Shown: piece by piece, positions 24,536 to 33,516 of the stretch
Numbering within the stretch: position 1 is the stretch's first letter
How the letters are laid out: the number at the start of each line of letters is the position of its first letter
Origin: Wenzhouxiangella sp. XN79A
Lineage (GTDB): Bacteria; Pseudomonadota; Gammaproteobacteria; Xanthomonadales; Wenzhouxiangellaceae
Reading direction: 5' to 3'
DNA length: 33,519 nt
Assembly (NCBI RefSeq): GCF_012272825.1
Contig: NZ_JAAWWS010000167.1
Coordinates: 68,682-102,200 of the forward strand
Notes under the pieces: generated by a model
Databases searched by the model: none
The model's input: the letters and a program-made list of their open reading frames with translations, nothing else
Told to the model about the DNA's origin: nothing
Translations under genes and position numbers: made by a program

Positions 24536-24823
24536 TCAGGCGGGTGCGCGACTCGTTTGTTGCTCCTTTTTCAGGAACATGTCCATCCCGATGAAGGCGA
24601 ACGGGATCATGCCTGCGGCCACGGTCGCCAGCCAGGTCAGGACCGACCAGCCCTGCCGGTGCGAGACCAGCAGCGTGAGCACGAAATACACCATGAACAG
24701 CACGCCGTGGGTCATGCCGAGCACGAAGACGTAGTCGCGGCTGATGAATCCGACGGTGACGCTGAGGATGACCAGAAGGGAGACGCCTTCGGCCAGGCTG
24801 GCGATACGAAACAGCTTGAGCAT
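24536..24823 (-). CDS. DUF3817 family membrane protein
   Basis: A 95-residue protein with three hydrophobic helices: LAEGVSLLVILSVTVGFI, FVLGMTHGVLFMVYFVLTLL and WLATVAAGMIPFAFIGMDMF. The pattern LKLFRIASLAEGVSLL at the start and GMTHGVLF in the middle is typical of the DUF3817 family of small inner-membrane proteins of unknown function. The ATG at 24823 is chosen; the same frame has a TTG at 24838 that would add five residues. It converges with the kinase gene (58 bp apart) and lies 28 bp after the gene at 24852 on the same strand, so both may share a transcript. Confidence 0.85.
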   Translation of the reverse strand: MLKLFRIASLAEGVSLLVILSVTVGFISRDYVFVLGMTHGVLFMVYFVLTLLVSHRQGWSVLTWLATVAAGMIPFAFIGMDMFLKKEQQTSRAPA

Positions 24824-24851
24824 GGGGGTTCTCGACAATGTGCAATCGGGG

Positions 24852-25616
24852 TCAGGGGACGCTCGACGGGACGGCCGGGTGGTCGATGCCGAGCCGCTCG
24901 TCCAGCAACCCGTGGATCGTCTTGACCCGATCGATTTCCGGCCGCAGGACCAGCGTGTAGTACCCGTTGTACCGGGTTACCGCTTCGGTCAGCGCGTTCA
25001 GGAAGCGGGCATCCTCGCGCATGGCGTCGAGCGCGCAGGTCACCACCTGGTTTTCGCCCCAGGAGCGATCGACGGCGCGCAGGCGGGTTCGGAAATGCTC
25101 GGGGAACTCCAGCGGCATCACGAAATGGTCGGCGGTGAAGTAGTCCACCAATGATCGGCTGTTTTCCTGCATCAGCGCGTACCCGGTCAGTTCGTTGCGC
25201 AGCGCCGGGTCGCGGATGATCCCGAACCGGCCGCTGGCATTCAGTTCCTCGAGGCTCGGGAACTGGTGCGGCGGGGCGATGATGTTGTGCGCGTTGGCGA
25301 TCGCGTTGCATTCGGCCGGGTCGAGCGACCTGCGGTCGGACGCTTCGGAAAAGACCGCTTCGTAGGCCGAATGCATCGCGTCGCGCCGCCGGGTGAAGGC
25401 GATGTCGGTGGTTTCGAGGATGCCGGTGATGCCGACGAATGCCTCGTCGTGCAGTCGCTCCAGGTAGACACGTTCGAGCATGCCTTCCTTGCGGACCTCG
25501 TTCCAGTTCGCGACCTGCAGGCCGATGAATACCCCGGCGACCACGATCAGGAAATCGAGGGCCACGGCGGTCCAGTTCTGCGTCTGGACGTGCTCGATCA
25601 TCCGGCGCAGCAGCAT
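24852..25616 (-). CDS. DUF6090-like membrane-anchored protein
   Basis: A 254-residue protein starting MLLRRMIEHVQTQNWTAVAL then DFLIVVAGVFIGLQVANWNE. This is the characteristic N-terminus of a widespread family with one membrane helix (about 16-38) ending in the Q-x-x-N-W-N-E motif, followed by a helical soluble domain with conserved ERVYLERLHDE. The ATG at 25616 has TCGGAGC just upstream; longer frames to 25772 lack similarity. On the minus strand TATACT (25651-25646) lies about 30 bp before the start and may be a -10 box. The function of the family is unknown. It probably heads a two-gene unit with the DUF3817 gene. Confidence 0.8.
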   Translation of the reverse strand: MLLRRMIEHVQTQNWTAVALDFLIVVAGVFIGLQVANWNEVRKEGMLERVYLERLHDEAFVGITGILETTDIAFTRRRDAMHSAYEAVFSEASDRRSLDPAECNAIANAHNIIAPPHQFPSLEELNASGRFGIIRDPALRNELTGYALMQENSRSLVDYFTADHFVMPLEFPEHFRTRLRAVDRSWGENQVVTCALDAMREDARFLNALTEAVTRYNGYYTLVLRPEIDRVKTIHGLLDERLGIDHPAVPSSVP

Positions 25617-25883
25617 GTCGGCTCCGAGTCGATGAACATTCGGAAAGTATACGCGGCCGACGAGTCGAGCTCGGTCGACGCCGGCCTGTGCCGCGATGAT
25701 CGTGGCGTCGCTCGATCCCGGCCGCTTCGGCCGAACGATGCAGATCCTCGGTTTCGCAGTCCCGGTGGACAACTGCCGCGTCCTGTCCGGGATCGTTGTC
25801 CGGAGCCACTCATCGGGAGATCATGGGCGGCGTTGTCGCGTCATGTAGACTGATGGGTCCACAAACAACGAGAGAGATGATTG

Positions 25884-26666
25884 ATGAAAACGAACATCTC
25901 GAATACAGCCGCAGCGCTTCTGCTCGCCGCGCTGATTGCCGGATGCGGCAGCGAGCAGGACGCCGCCGATGACGCGGCGTCGTCGTCCGATCGAACCGAA
26001 CCCGTATGGGACGTCGAGCAGGACGCCGAAGGCGCCGCGCAGAGCGCCGAAGAAGGCGCCGAAGCAGCCGGTGACGCGATCGAGGACGCCGGCGATCGGG
26101 CCGAGGACATGAGTGAGGACGCCGCCGATCGAGCCGGCGAGATGGCGGACGAGGCGGCCGAGCAGGCTCGGGACATGGCCGAGGGCGCCAGCGAGGCGGG
26201 CGATCGGGCCGACGAAGCGATGGCGGCTGCCGAAGGTTCCCGGTCGATGGACGATGACGCCACGGCAGGCGGCGACGCCGGCGATCCCTGCGTGGTCGAT
26301 GTCGAGGTCGGCGACTCGCTCGCCTTCAGCGTCGACAGCATTGCCGTTCCGTCGAGCTGTGAGTCGGTCACGATCAACCTGGCCCACACCGGCTCGCTGC
26401 CGAAAGAGGCCATGGGCCACAACTGGGTCCTGGCCCCCGCCGATGCGCTGGATGCAATCGGCCAGGCAGGCATGTCGGCCGGTGCGGACAACGACTACGT
26501 GCCGGACGACGACCGCATCGTCGCGGCGACCGAGATCATCGGCGGCGGCGAGCGCACCAGCGTGACGTTCTCGCTCGATGATCTCGCCGACGGCGTCGAC
26601 TACGCCTACGTGTGCACGTTCCCGGGCCACTACTCGGTGATGCGGGGACCGTTCACCGTCGAATAG
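25884..26666 (+). CDS. Azurin-like blue-copper lipoprotein with acidic helical spacer
   Basis: A 260-residue exported lipoprotein: signal peptide with lipobox LIAG-Cys21, a long Ala/Glu/Asp-rich spacer (residues 24-133, for example AADRAGEMADEAAEQARDMA) and a C-terminal azurin domain (about 134-260). The type-1 copper ligands are present: His179 in MGHNW, Cys244 and His249 in CTFPGHY, and Met253; Cys136 and Cys159 can form the usual disulfide. Azurins shuttle electrons in the periplasm, for example to nitrite reductase or oxidases. The spacer could lift the copper domain from the membrane. ATG at 25884 follows an AGAGAG site. No redox partner gene is close. Confidence 0.92.
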   Translation: MKTNISNTAAALLLAALIAGCGSEQDAADDAASSSDRTEPVWDVEQDAEGAAQSAEEGAEAAGDAIEDAGDRAEDMSEDAADRAGEMADEAAEQARDMAEGASEAGDRADEAMAAAEGSRSMDDDATAGGDAGDPCVVDVEVGDSLAFSVDSIAVPSSCESVTINLAHTGSLPKEAMGHNWVLAPADALDAIGQAGMSAGADNDYVPDDDRIVAATEIIGGGERTSVTFSLDDLADGVDYAYVCTFPGHYSVMRGPFTVE

Positions 26667-27283
26667 GCGCCAGGCTGCTCTGCGGAGCGGCTTCGAACAC
26701 ACGACGCCGGCCGGATCGACCCCGGGTCGATGCCGGCCGGCCGTCGGGTTCGCGAACACGACCCGTGCCCGGTATCGGGAACGACACGGGCAACGACCCG
26801 GGGAACCTCCGAACAGGTGTGCGCGGAGCCGGTCCTGGGCCGGCTCTCCGCGGGCCGCTGATGTACTCCGTCACTCATTGTGTGACCTATGGCGCGCCGG
26901 AAAGCATTCATCTGCGGCGTTCCGTCTCCTGGAAAGGACGCTGCCATTCCCTGCGAGACAGGCCTTGCAGCCGGACGCGCTCCGACTTGCCATTCCTTAC
27001 CCAATGAATGGCGGGGTGCACCGGGTGGCACCCATTCACTCCACGCGCTCTGTTCTCGACAATTCGGATCCAGGCCGATCAGCAGTCGTCCCGATGCAAT
27101 GGGAGCTCGCCTAGCCGATCTCCGGTGCCGTGGACGTCCTCGATGCTCGTGTCCGAAAGCGGTCGGAACGGGTCCGCGAACGCATGGGTTGGCCGAAAAC
27201 CGCCTTGAAAGTGACGGTCCGTCATCGGCGCTCGACGTCGCGGGCCGACCGGGTCGAGGGCTGTTGACATCGGGGTCCGTCGA
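26667..27283. other. Long intergenic region
   Basis: About 617 bp between the azurin-like gene and the convergent transporter. It contains the strong hairpin at 26706-26741, a second imperfect hairpin at about 26823-26850 (GCGGAGCCGG with CCGGCTCTCCGC) and a small one at 26989-27011 (GCCATTC/GAATGGC). No coding region is supported. Confidence 0.45.
26706..26741 (+). terminator. Strong hairpin, possible terminator of the azurin gene
   Basis: GCCGGCCGGATCGACCCC pairs with GGGTCGATGCCGGCCGGC through one bulged base, giving about 17 bp of stem 40 bp after the stop codon. The following CGTCGGGTT is not T-rich, so this may be a pause or processing hairpin rather than a full terminator. Confidence 0.4.
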
Positions 27284-28903
27284 TCAGCCGGCAAGCGTGA
27301 TGACGGCCAGGTACATCAGCTGGACCAGGCCGATGACCAGGATCAGGGCGACGGGATAGACCGAAGAGTAGGCGACGATCGGTCGCTCCGAGGCGTCGGT
27401 TTCGGCGATGACGTTCAGCCCGGGCGTGAACGTCATGCCACCGCAGACCACGCCGAAGCATTCGCTGACCGAGATCCTGAGCACGTAGTGCCCGAACAGG
27501 AAACTCGCCGCCATGGGAACGATCGCGATCAGCACGGCATAGAAGGCGTAGTGGAGCGCCTGGATGTCGAGCGATTCGACGAAGCTCTGGCCGGTCTCGA
27601 AGCCGATCTGGACGAAGAAGAGCGCCAGGCCCAGCTCCTTGAGCACGGAAGTGGCATTGCGCGGAAAGCGGCCGATGAAGTTGCCGATCCGGCCGAAGTG
27701 CCCGAAGATCAACCCCGAGATCAGCGCCCCGCCAGCCAGCCCGAGTGAAAACGGGCCCAGCTGGGGAATCGGAATCACCACGCCGCCGATGGCGAAGGCC
27801 AGGAACAGCGTGGCGGCCAGCGAGGCGATATCCACGCGCGGCTGGACGGTGTGGTGTTCGTGACCGAGGAACAGTTCCAGCTGGTCGAGTTGATAGGCCG
27901 TGCCCACCGCCACCACCACATCGCCGTACTCGATGACCTGGTCGTCGCGGGCCACGAATTCGACGTCGGAACGGATGATGCGGGTAATCGAGACGTTGTA
28001 GCGAAGGCGGATGCCGAGGTCGTTGATGGTTCGATTGACCACCGAGATGTTTTCGACCACGATGTTGCGGGTGTCGAGCTCGGATTCCTGCTCGAAGTCG
28101 TCATGGATGGGCTCGCCCAGCTCCGCCCCGGCGGCCTCGACAGCGTCGTGCGTGCCTTCGAGCTTGACCACATCGCCCACGAACAGCGCCGTTGAGCCGG
28201 ACGCCGTGCGCACCGACAAGTCGCGCAGGATCCCGGAGACGACCACGTCCTTGTTGCGAAGCAGGGGAATGTTGCGCAGCGCCTGGCCGTCGATCTGCTC
28301 GTCGGTGACCTTGAATACGCCGGTGTGCAGGGAGCTGCGCGCGGCGACCTCCTCGAGCATCGAGCGTCGCAGCAGGCGGGTCGCGATCGAAATGAACAGG
28401 ATCACGCTGATCAGGCCGAAGGGATAGGCCACGCCGTAGCCGAAGATGACCTCCTCCTCGGGGCTGAACTGCAGGGCGCTGACCAGCGCCGGGCTGGACG
28501 TGAACGAGCCGGCGAACAGCCCCAGGCCGACGCCGACGGGAATCGACGCCAGCACGATGATGGCGACGGTCGTCACGCCGGACACGGCCAGGAGCACCAG
28601 CACGTTGCCGATGAATCGCTTGCCGTGCTTCTTGAACGAACGGAAGAAGCTGGGGCCGGCCTCCAGCCCGACCGACAGCAGGAACAGCACGATGCCGAGA
28701 TCGGCCAGGATGTCGATCGGGTCGAACTGGTAGAAGTAGCCGAAGGCCATGGCGATGATCAGCACGCCGCTGGCACCGAAGCCCACCCCCTTGATCTTGA
28801 GGTTGCCGAACGCCAGGCCGAGCAGAATGACCAGGAACGTGATCAGAAGCTCTGTTCGGCGAAAGAAGAACTCGATCCCGATCAGATCATCGACGCCTTC
28901 CAT
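27284..28903 (-). CDS. AspT/YidE/YbjL-family transporter with two RCK_C domains
   Basis: A 539-residue inner-membrane protein built as a duplication. The N-terminal membrane half (about 15-190) holds LADLGIVLFLLSVGLEAGPS and GLFAGSFTSSPALVSALQFS; the C-terminal half (about 370-539) holds SLGLAGGALISGLIFGHFGR and GVVCGGMTFTPGLNV. These paired G-x-x-x-T-x-(T/S)P-x-(L) motifs define the aspartate:alanine exchanger (AspT)/YidE family. Between them lie two TrkA-C/RCK_C-like regulatory modules (about 205-365). Substrates in this family are amino acids or dicarboxylates; which one here is unknown. The start at 28903 has GGGAG close upstream. It lies alone on the minus strand. Confidence 0.88.
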   Translation of the reverse strand: MEGVDDLIGIEFFFRRTELLITFLVILLGLAFGNLKIKGVGFGASGVLIIAMAFGYFYQFDPIDILADLGIVLFLLSVGLEAGPSFFRSFKKHGKRFIGNVLVLLAVSGVTTVAIIVLASIPVGVGLGLFAGSFTSSPALVSALQFSPEEEVIFGYGVAYPFGLISVILFISIATRLLRRSMLEEVAARSSLHTGVFKVTDEQIDGQALRNIPLLRNKDVVVSGILRDLSVRTASGSTALFVGDVVKLEGTHDAVEAAGAELGEPIHDDFEQESELDTRNIVVENISVVNRTINDLGIRLRYNVSITRIIRSDVEFVARDDQVIEYGDVVVAVGTAYQLDQLELFLGHEHHTVQPRVDIASLAATLFLAFAIGGVVIPIPQLGPFSLGLAGGALISGLIFGHFGRIGNFIGRFPRNATSVLKELGLALFFVQIGFETGQSFVESLDIQALHYAFYAVLIAIVPMAASFLFGHYVLRISVSECFGVVCGGMTFTPGLNVIAETDASERPIVAYSSVYPVALILVIGLVQLMYLAVITLAG

Positions 28904-29132
28904 CCTGTACTCCCGATCGCCGCGAAACGACGATGCATGACTGGCCCCAAGGGTAACGCAGGGCGGCGGTAGCGTCAGTCGGGCTCAACGGCCGCCACAG
29001 GCTCCCGGGTCCCTGCACTCCGGGTACGGGTTGACCGGCGGGGAGGAAACCTGCGAGTCCGTCTTGCCGTGATGCCCGCGTTCCCGACACGCGCTTTGTC
29101 ACCGGCGACTGACCCGACCGCAATCGGCAGGC
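28904..29132. other. Upstream region of the transporter
   Basis: Part of a 680-bp gap between the transporter start and the glycoside-hydrolase-like gene end. It presumably contains the transporter promoter, but no convincing -35/-10 pair was found. The second part of the gap holds the oxygenase remnant. Confidence 0.35.
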
Positions 29133-29445
29133 CGGTCCCGTTTCGCGCCCGAGTACGTCAGGAACCGGCTCTTCTGCCCGTCCAGGCGCTTCGCGGTCTA
29201 CCTCGTGCGCTATTCGGCCGGCCGCGCGATCGTGCCGCACGTGGACAGGGTCGCCGAGGGTCGGCTCGACGAACTCGACTGCGGACTGGTCAAGCCGCGG
29301 GCCGGTGGCGAGTTCCGGTGCGAGAAGAGCATCCTGAACCTGTTCGGTCGCGTCGTGCTGTTCCGGCCCGACCTGTGCCGGCACCGGGTTTGGCGGACGG
29401 CGCAGGGGTCTCGCCGGTTGCTCCGTGTCGCCTGGACACGGTCCG
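29133..29445 (+). pseudogene. Probable remnant of a 2OG-Fe(II) oxygenase
   Basis: An open plus-strand frame reads RFAVYLVRYSAGRAIVPHVD, then GGEFRCEKSILNLFGRVVLF and RPDLCRHRV...RVAW. This follows the core of 2OG-Fe(II) oxygenases: the H-x-D pair (His codon 29238-29240, Asp 29244-29246), the G-G-E-F strand and the distal His (29382-29384) in FRPDLCRH. There is no start codon at a sensible place (the frame begins after a TGA near 29071) and no stop where the family normally ends, so the gene seems truncated and eroded. The first 80-100 residues of the family are absent or unrecognisable. It could alternatively be an intact but divergent small enzyme. Confidence 0.4.
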
Positions 29446-29582
29446 GAACAATGGCCGCCGGTGGACGGCGTGGGCGCAGAGGTGGAGACGTGCCGTTGGC
29501 AAGCGCTGTGGCAGCCGGCCCGTTTTCCGGGCAGTGGAGAACGGCGCCGACGGCCGTTGCACGACGGTGGCTGAACGGCCGG

Positions 29583-31112
29583 CTACTTGACGACCTCGCG
29601 TTCCAGGTGCTCGCGCCAGACCGACAGGGCCGGGCGCGCTTGTCCGTTTTCGTCCCAGAGGCCGGTGTCCTGCCACAGCCGTTGCCACCCGAGGCACTCG
29701 ATCGCATCGCACAGGGCGTCGTAGTCCTGGACGATGAAGTTGACCACGAAGCGGAACTGGTAGCGCTGGGCTTCGGTCAACAGGGCCCGGATGAACTCCT
29801 GCTGTGCCGCCGGTGTGCCGTCGATGACGAACGGCGGCGCGCCGGGGTCGATCTCCAGCGACTGGAACTGGGCCGGCAGGCCGGTTTCGACGATGGCCTT
29901 GGGTGTCGTGCTGAGCTGATCGATCTGCTGGAAGATCTCGCGCGGTACCGGGCCGGTCCCCAGCGAGGACAGGAACGGATAGAACGAGATACCGATCAGG
30001 TCCATGTAGGGCTCGAGATCGGCCAGCGCGTCGCGCTGCTGGTCGACATCGGCATCGGTCAGGCCGCCAAGCATGTCGGCGGCGGTGATCGAGGCGAAGA
30101 TCGGCAGGGAGGGATAACGGGTCCGGAGTTCCGACCAGGTGTGGCGATGCAGGTCGAGGTAGGCGGGCCAGCGCTCCGGATCGAGTTTCTTGAGCAGGTT
30201 CACTTCGATGCCGATGGCCAGGTAGTCGGGCCGAAAGAACTCGATGGCCGTCACGGCATGGTTGAGAAAGGCCGTCCTGACGATCTCGCTGTCGAAATCG
30301 GCATTCGCCCACTCCGGCCCGAGCTGGTCGAGCGGTGTATCGGGTGCGGCGCCGCGGTAGGGGGCGAGCTGGTCTCTTGAAATGCTGATCGGCGTGATCG
30401 CGACATAGACCTGGTGGCCGGCCGGCGACATCGATCGTCGAAACGCCCAGTCCGCCTGCAGGTCGGCAGGGTAGCTCTCGAAGCCTCCGCCGGCCAGGGC
30501 TTCGGGCCAGGGAATGCCGTCGTCGAAGTGATGTGCGACCAGGTCGGCGTTGTCGCGCAGCAGTGCGTAGGCATCCGCCAGAGCTTGTCCATCTGCCGTC
30601 GGTACGGCCGCCGGAAACGGCGTGAAGCCCAGCCGAAACGGCCGCCGGTCGCTGCAGGCACGGCCGTCGATCGTCGACAGGCGGACCATCCGGCGAGTGC
30701 CCTGACCGAAGTCCGGCGGCCCGGAATACTCGAAGCTCGCGTTGGAGCAATCGTGGACGTCGAGCGCAATCGAACCCCACGTTTCCAGCGCCGCGGCTTG
30801 CTGGGAACTGGGCACATCGAATCGTCCGCCGCTGGTGATCAACGCCGCGTCGACCTCGAGCCGGTTGCCCTCCATGGGGCCCTGACCGAGGATCCAGATC
30901 TGGTTCCCGGCGTTGTCGTAGGTGAACCAGAACACCAGGCCGTCGCCGTTTTCCAGTACTTCGAAGGTCAGACCCTGGCCGTTGAACTCGGGGTCGTACC
31001 AGTGACCGCTCAACTCACCGGCACGCCCTAAAACAGAAGCCTGTGCGGCCGCGGGAAGCGAGCCTGCACCGAGGTAGAACAGGCTGACGATTCCGACCAG
31101 CAGTCTGTGCAT
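29583..31112 (-). CDS. Secreted TIM-barrel glycoside-hydrolase-like protein
   Basis: A 509-residue protein with signal peptide ([24 protein letters not shown]). Residues 35-150 form a module starting [20 protein letters not shown], common in exported proteins of Xanthomonadales, with [20 protein letters not shown]. Residues 160-509 look like a clan GH-A (beta/alpha)8 barrel: YLAIGIEVN places Glu303 as the likely acid/base after strand 4, and [10 protein letters not shown] places Glu409 as the likely nucleophile after strand 7; [10 protein letters not shown] lies between. This resembles GH53 endo-galactanases or related families, but the specific family is unsure. It probably cleaves a plant or algal polysaccharide outside the cell. 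GGAGG precedes the ATG at 31112. No sugar-uptake genes are nearby. Confidence 0.75.
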   Translation of the reverse strand: MHRLLVGIVSLFYLGAGSLPAAAQASVLGRAGELSGHWYDPEFNGQGLTFEVLENGDGLVFWFTYDNAGNQIWILGQGPMEGNRLEVDAALITSGGRFDVPSSQQAAALETWGSIALDVHDCSNASFEYSGPPDFGQGTRRMVRLSTIDGRACSDRRPFRLGFTPFPAAVPTADGQALADAYALLRDNADLVAHHFDDGIPWPEALAGGGFESYPADLQADWAFRRSMSPAGHQVYVAITPISISRDQLAPYRGAAPDTPLDQLGPEWANADFDSEIVRTAFLNHAVTAIEFFRPDYLAIGIEVNLLKKLDPERWPAYLDLHRHTWSELRTRYPSLPIFASITAADMLGGLTDADVDQQRDALADLEPYMDLIGISFYPFLSSLGTGPVPREIFQQIDQLSTTPKAIVETGLPAQFQSLEIDPGAPPFVIDGTPAAQQEFIRALLTEAQRYQFRFVVNFIVQDYDALCDAIECLGWQRLWQDTGLWDENGQARPALSVWREHLEREVVK

Positions 31113-31385
31113 CGCGGCATGCCTCCGGGGTCAAGCCGTTCGGCGAGCTTGTTCGAACGTATCGCGTCGTTCCGGAATGCTACACCATGCGGTTTCCTCG
31201 CCCGGTTTCTGTCTTCACGAGCCTTCCGGCGGCGGGGCCACGACCCCGCACGGCGAGCCCTGCGTGGGCGTGGAGCATTCCGCGTACCGATCGCCGGACT
31301 CCTCGGTGTGCGTCGGGCCGGGCCCTACGCAGTACACTACGCCGCTGACGATTTCCCCCTATCGCCCCTTGACCAGGAGCCTCGC

Positions 31386-31895
31386 ATGACCGAACCCCAG
31401 AACCCCAAAGTCGCCTTCGACGTCAAGATCGGTGAAGAAGACGCCGGCACGATCGTCTTCGAACTCTTCGCCGACGTCGTTCCGAAGACCGCCGAGAACT
31501 TCCGCGCGCTGTGCACCGGCGAGAAGGGCGAGGGCATGACCTACGCCGGCAGCCCGTTCCACCGCATCATCCCGGGCTTCATGATCCAGGGCGGCGACTT
31601 CACCCGCGGCAACGGCACCGGCGGTACGTCGATCTACGGCGACCGGTTCCCGGACGAGAACTTCGAGCTCAAGCACACCGGCCCCGGTCTGCTGTCGATG
31701 GCCAACGCCGGCCCGAACACCAACGGCTCGCAGTTCTTCATCACCGTCGCGGCCACGCCGTGGCTCGACGGCAAGCACGTGGTCTTCGGCAAGGTCGTCG
31801 AGGGCATGGACGTGGTCAAGGCCATGGAAGCCGTGGGCAGCCGCAGCGGCGAGACGAGCCAGCCGGTCACGCTGGCGGCCTGCCGGGAGCTCTGA
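31386..31895 (+). CDS. Cyclophilin-type peptidyl-prolyl cis-trans isomerase
   Basis: A 169-residue cyclophilin that speeds cis-trans isomerisation of X-Pro bonds. It has the family core: [40 protein letters not shown] (Arg60, Phe65, Gln68 in the active site), [18 protein letters not shown] and Trp126 in [12 protein letters not shown]. The long CTGEKG loop is of the eukaryotic-like CypA type, common in several bacterial groups. No signal peptide, so cytoplasmic. The ATG at 31386 follows AGGAG at good spacing, and TACACT at 31333-31338 may be a -10 box. The open frame before it is not part of the protein. Confidence 0.95.
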   Translation: MTEPQNPKVAFDVKIGEEDAGTIVFELFADVVPKTAENFRALCTGEKGEGMTYAGSPFHRIIPGFMIQGGDFTRGNGTGGTSIYGDRFPDENFELKHTGPGLLSMANAGPNTNGSQFFITVAATPWLDGKHVVFGKVVEGMDVVKAMEAVGSRSGETSQPVTLAACREL

Positions 31896-32043
31896 GGCCG
31901 GCGGACGCTCGCTGCGAGTCGCGGCGAGGTTCGCATCGACGTTCTCCGGCTCGCTTCGGTTGTAGACGGCCAGCGGCCGGATCGTGAAGGTGCGGAGGGC
32001 GCGATGAAGGACAGGTCGGCGAACGGCGGCCCGTCGGATTCGC

Positions 32044-32108
32044 GCGCAAGCGCCCTCCAACAGTCGAACCTGCGGCGGCGCCCGATCGAAGGCCTGTTGG
32101 AGGCGCTT
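32044..32108. repeat. Long inverted repeat between convergent genes
   Basis: The arm GCAAGCGCCCTCCAACAG (32044-32061) pairs with CTGTTGGAGGCGCTTGC (32092-32108) through one bulge, around a 30-nt loop. It lies between the cyclophilin and threonine aldolase stops, where a bidirectional transcription stop would be expected. There is no T-tract on either side. Confidence 0.5.
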
Positions 32109-32138
32109 GCCGGCGAAGGGCCTGCCGGAGGCGAACGG

Positions 32139-33206
32139 TCAACGAACCCGGGCCAGCGGCGTTGCCAGCGCGGCGCGGAGGTGATCCCGCCAGAACGCGG
32201 GCGGATGTGTCATCGTGCTGCGTCCGACACTGATCTCGCAGACGCTGTGATCTTTCGCGTCCACGGCACGCGGGGGCGGCAGCACGATGATGTCGTGGTC
32301 CTTCGTGTAGCGTTGGATCGCGTCGTTCAATGCGTCGCGATCGACGTCGATGTGCAGGTGGAACATCGCCGACTGGGGCGGGTCGGGGTTCACCCGGACC
32401 CTGGGTAGCGTGGCCAGCATCGGGCCCAGGTCGCGCGCATAGGCGACGGCCCGGTCGATACTCGCCAGGTTATCGTCGAAGCCCCGTTCCGCGGCCAGCA
32501 GGTAGGGATAGAAGGAAATCAGGTTGCCGCCGGCGCGTCGGTTCCAGACGCGTGCAGTCTCGATGAAGTCCGCCTCACCGGCCAGCACGGCACCGGCGAT
32601 GCCGCCGATGTCCTTGTACAGACTGACGTAGACCGAGTCGGCCAGCGCGCTGATCTCGGCAAGGCTGCGACCGTAGTGGGCCGGGCAGTGCCAGAGCCGG
32701 GCGCCGTCGAAGTGCACCGCGATGCCGTGCCGGCGTGCCCAGGCCGCCTGCGCGACCAGGTCGTCCCATTCGGGCAGCTGGCCGCCGATCTCGCGCATCG
32801 GCAGCTCCAGGACCACCGCGCCGAGTGGATCGACGTTCGCTCGCTGGAGATCGGCGACGCTCGGAACGCGTTCGGGATTCCCGAGCAATTCAGCAGACAG
32901 GCCCCAGAGCTCGCGGTAGCCGTCTTCTTCATGCAGCACGAGGTGCGAGGTGGGGTGCAGGCCGACGGTTCGCTTGTCGCGTGAATCGCAGTGGATCCGC
33001 AGCGCGATCGACTGGGCCAGCACGCCACTGGGGAGGAACAGGGCCGCGGGCTTGCCCAGCATCCCGGCGATCCGGGCCTCGAAGGCGTCGATCCACTCGC
33101 CCGTGCCGTAGATGTCGGGTGCGGTCTTGCCCTCGGCGCGCGCGGCCAGTTCCCTCAGGACGGCGGCCATGGATTCCTGCGGATGGCGGACGATGCATGC
33201 GGTCAT
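32139..33206 (-). CDS. Low-specificity threonine aldolase / beta-eliminating lyase family
   Basis: A 355-residue PLP enzyme of fold type I. The motif YGTGEWIDAFEARIAGMLGK and the LFLPSGVLAQSIAL segment fit the N-terminal cofactor region; Asp167 in IAVHFDGARLW binds the pyridine nitrogen, and Lys198 in YVSLYKDIGG is the likely Schiff-base lysine. Threonine aldolases cleave L-threonine and L-allo-threonine to glycine and acetaldehyde. The lysine context (YKDIGG) differs from the usual FSKGLG, which may mean a different beta-hydroxy-amino-acid substrate. The ATG at 33206 is chosen because family sequence begins there; the frame is open further to 33431. It is convergent with the cyclophilin gene. 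Confidence 0.82.
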   Translation of the reverse strand: MTACIVRHPQESMAAVLRELAARAEGKTAPDIYGTGEWIDAFEARIAGMLGKPAALFLPSGVLAQSIALRIHCDSRDKRTVGLHPTSHLVLHEEDGYRELWGLSAELLGNPERVPSVADLQRANVDPLGAVVLELPMREIGGQLPEWDDLVAQAAWARRHGIAVHFDGARLWHCPAHYGRSLAEISALADSVYVSLYKDIGGIAGAVLAGEADFIETARVWNRRAGGNLISFYPYLLAAERGFDDNLASIDRAVAYARDLGPMLATLPRVRVNPDPPQSAMFHLHIDVDRDALNDAIQRYTKDHDIIVLPPPRAVDAKDHSVCEISVGRSTMTHPPAFWRDHLRAALATPLARVR

Positions 33207-33435
33207 GGGGGTGAATCGTGCTGATCGAAGCGGCCGGTTTCGATCAATGTACCTGCTTGGGCCGATGATCGTGCCGGCGTTTGGTGCCCGGCGCTGTGAC
33301 TTCGTCACCGGATGCATACGAATCCGGCCCGGACACGGCGATCGCATGGACCGACCCGAGCCCGGTGCCAGCCGCAGTAGTCCCGGAGTCTCCCTGGGCT
33401 GGCGCCAGGGTCCGACGGGCGATTGCGTCACGAGG
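33207..33435. other. Intergenic region upstream of the aldolase
   Basis: No gene is supported between the aldolase start and the hairpins at the right edge. Frames continuing the aldolase upstream have no family sequence. Confidence 0.4.
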
Positions 33436-33516
33436 TCCCGGGTTCCGGCTTCGCCGGCCCCGGGACGACGAGGTGTGGGTGGGGCGTCACTTTTCCATTC
33501 CTCGTCATCCCGGGGC
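33436..33516. repeat. Nested inverted repeats at the right edge
   Basis: A compact hairpin at 33436-33465 (TCCCGGG, CCGGC, loop TTC, GCCGG, CCCGGGA) overlaps a larger inverted repeat whose arms GCCCCGGGACGACGAGG (33457-33473) and CCTCGTCATCCCGGGGC (33500-33516) pair at 16 of 17 positions. The CGTCATCCCGGGG core resembles dispersed palindromic repeats. The window ends three bases later, so the unit may continue. Confidence 0.6.
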
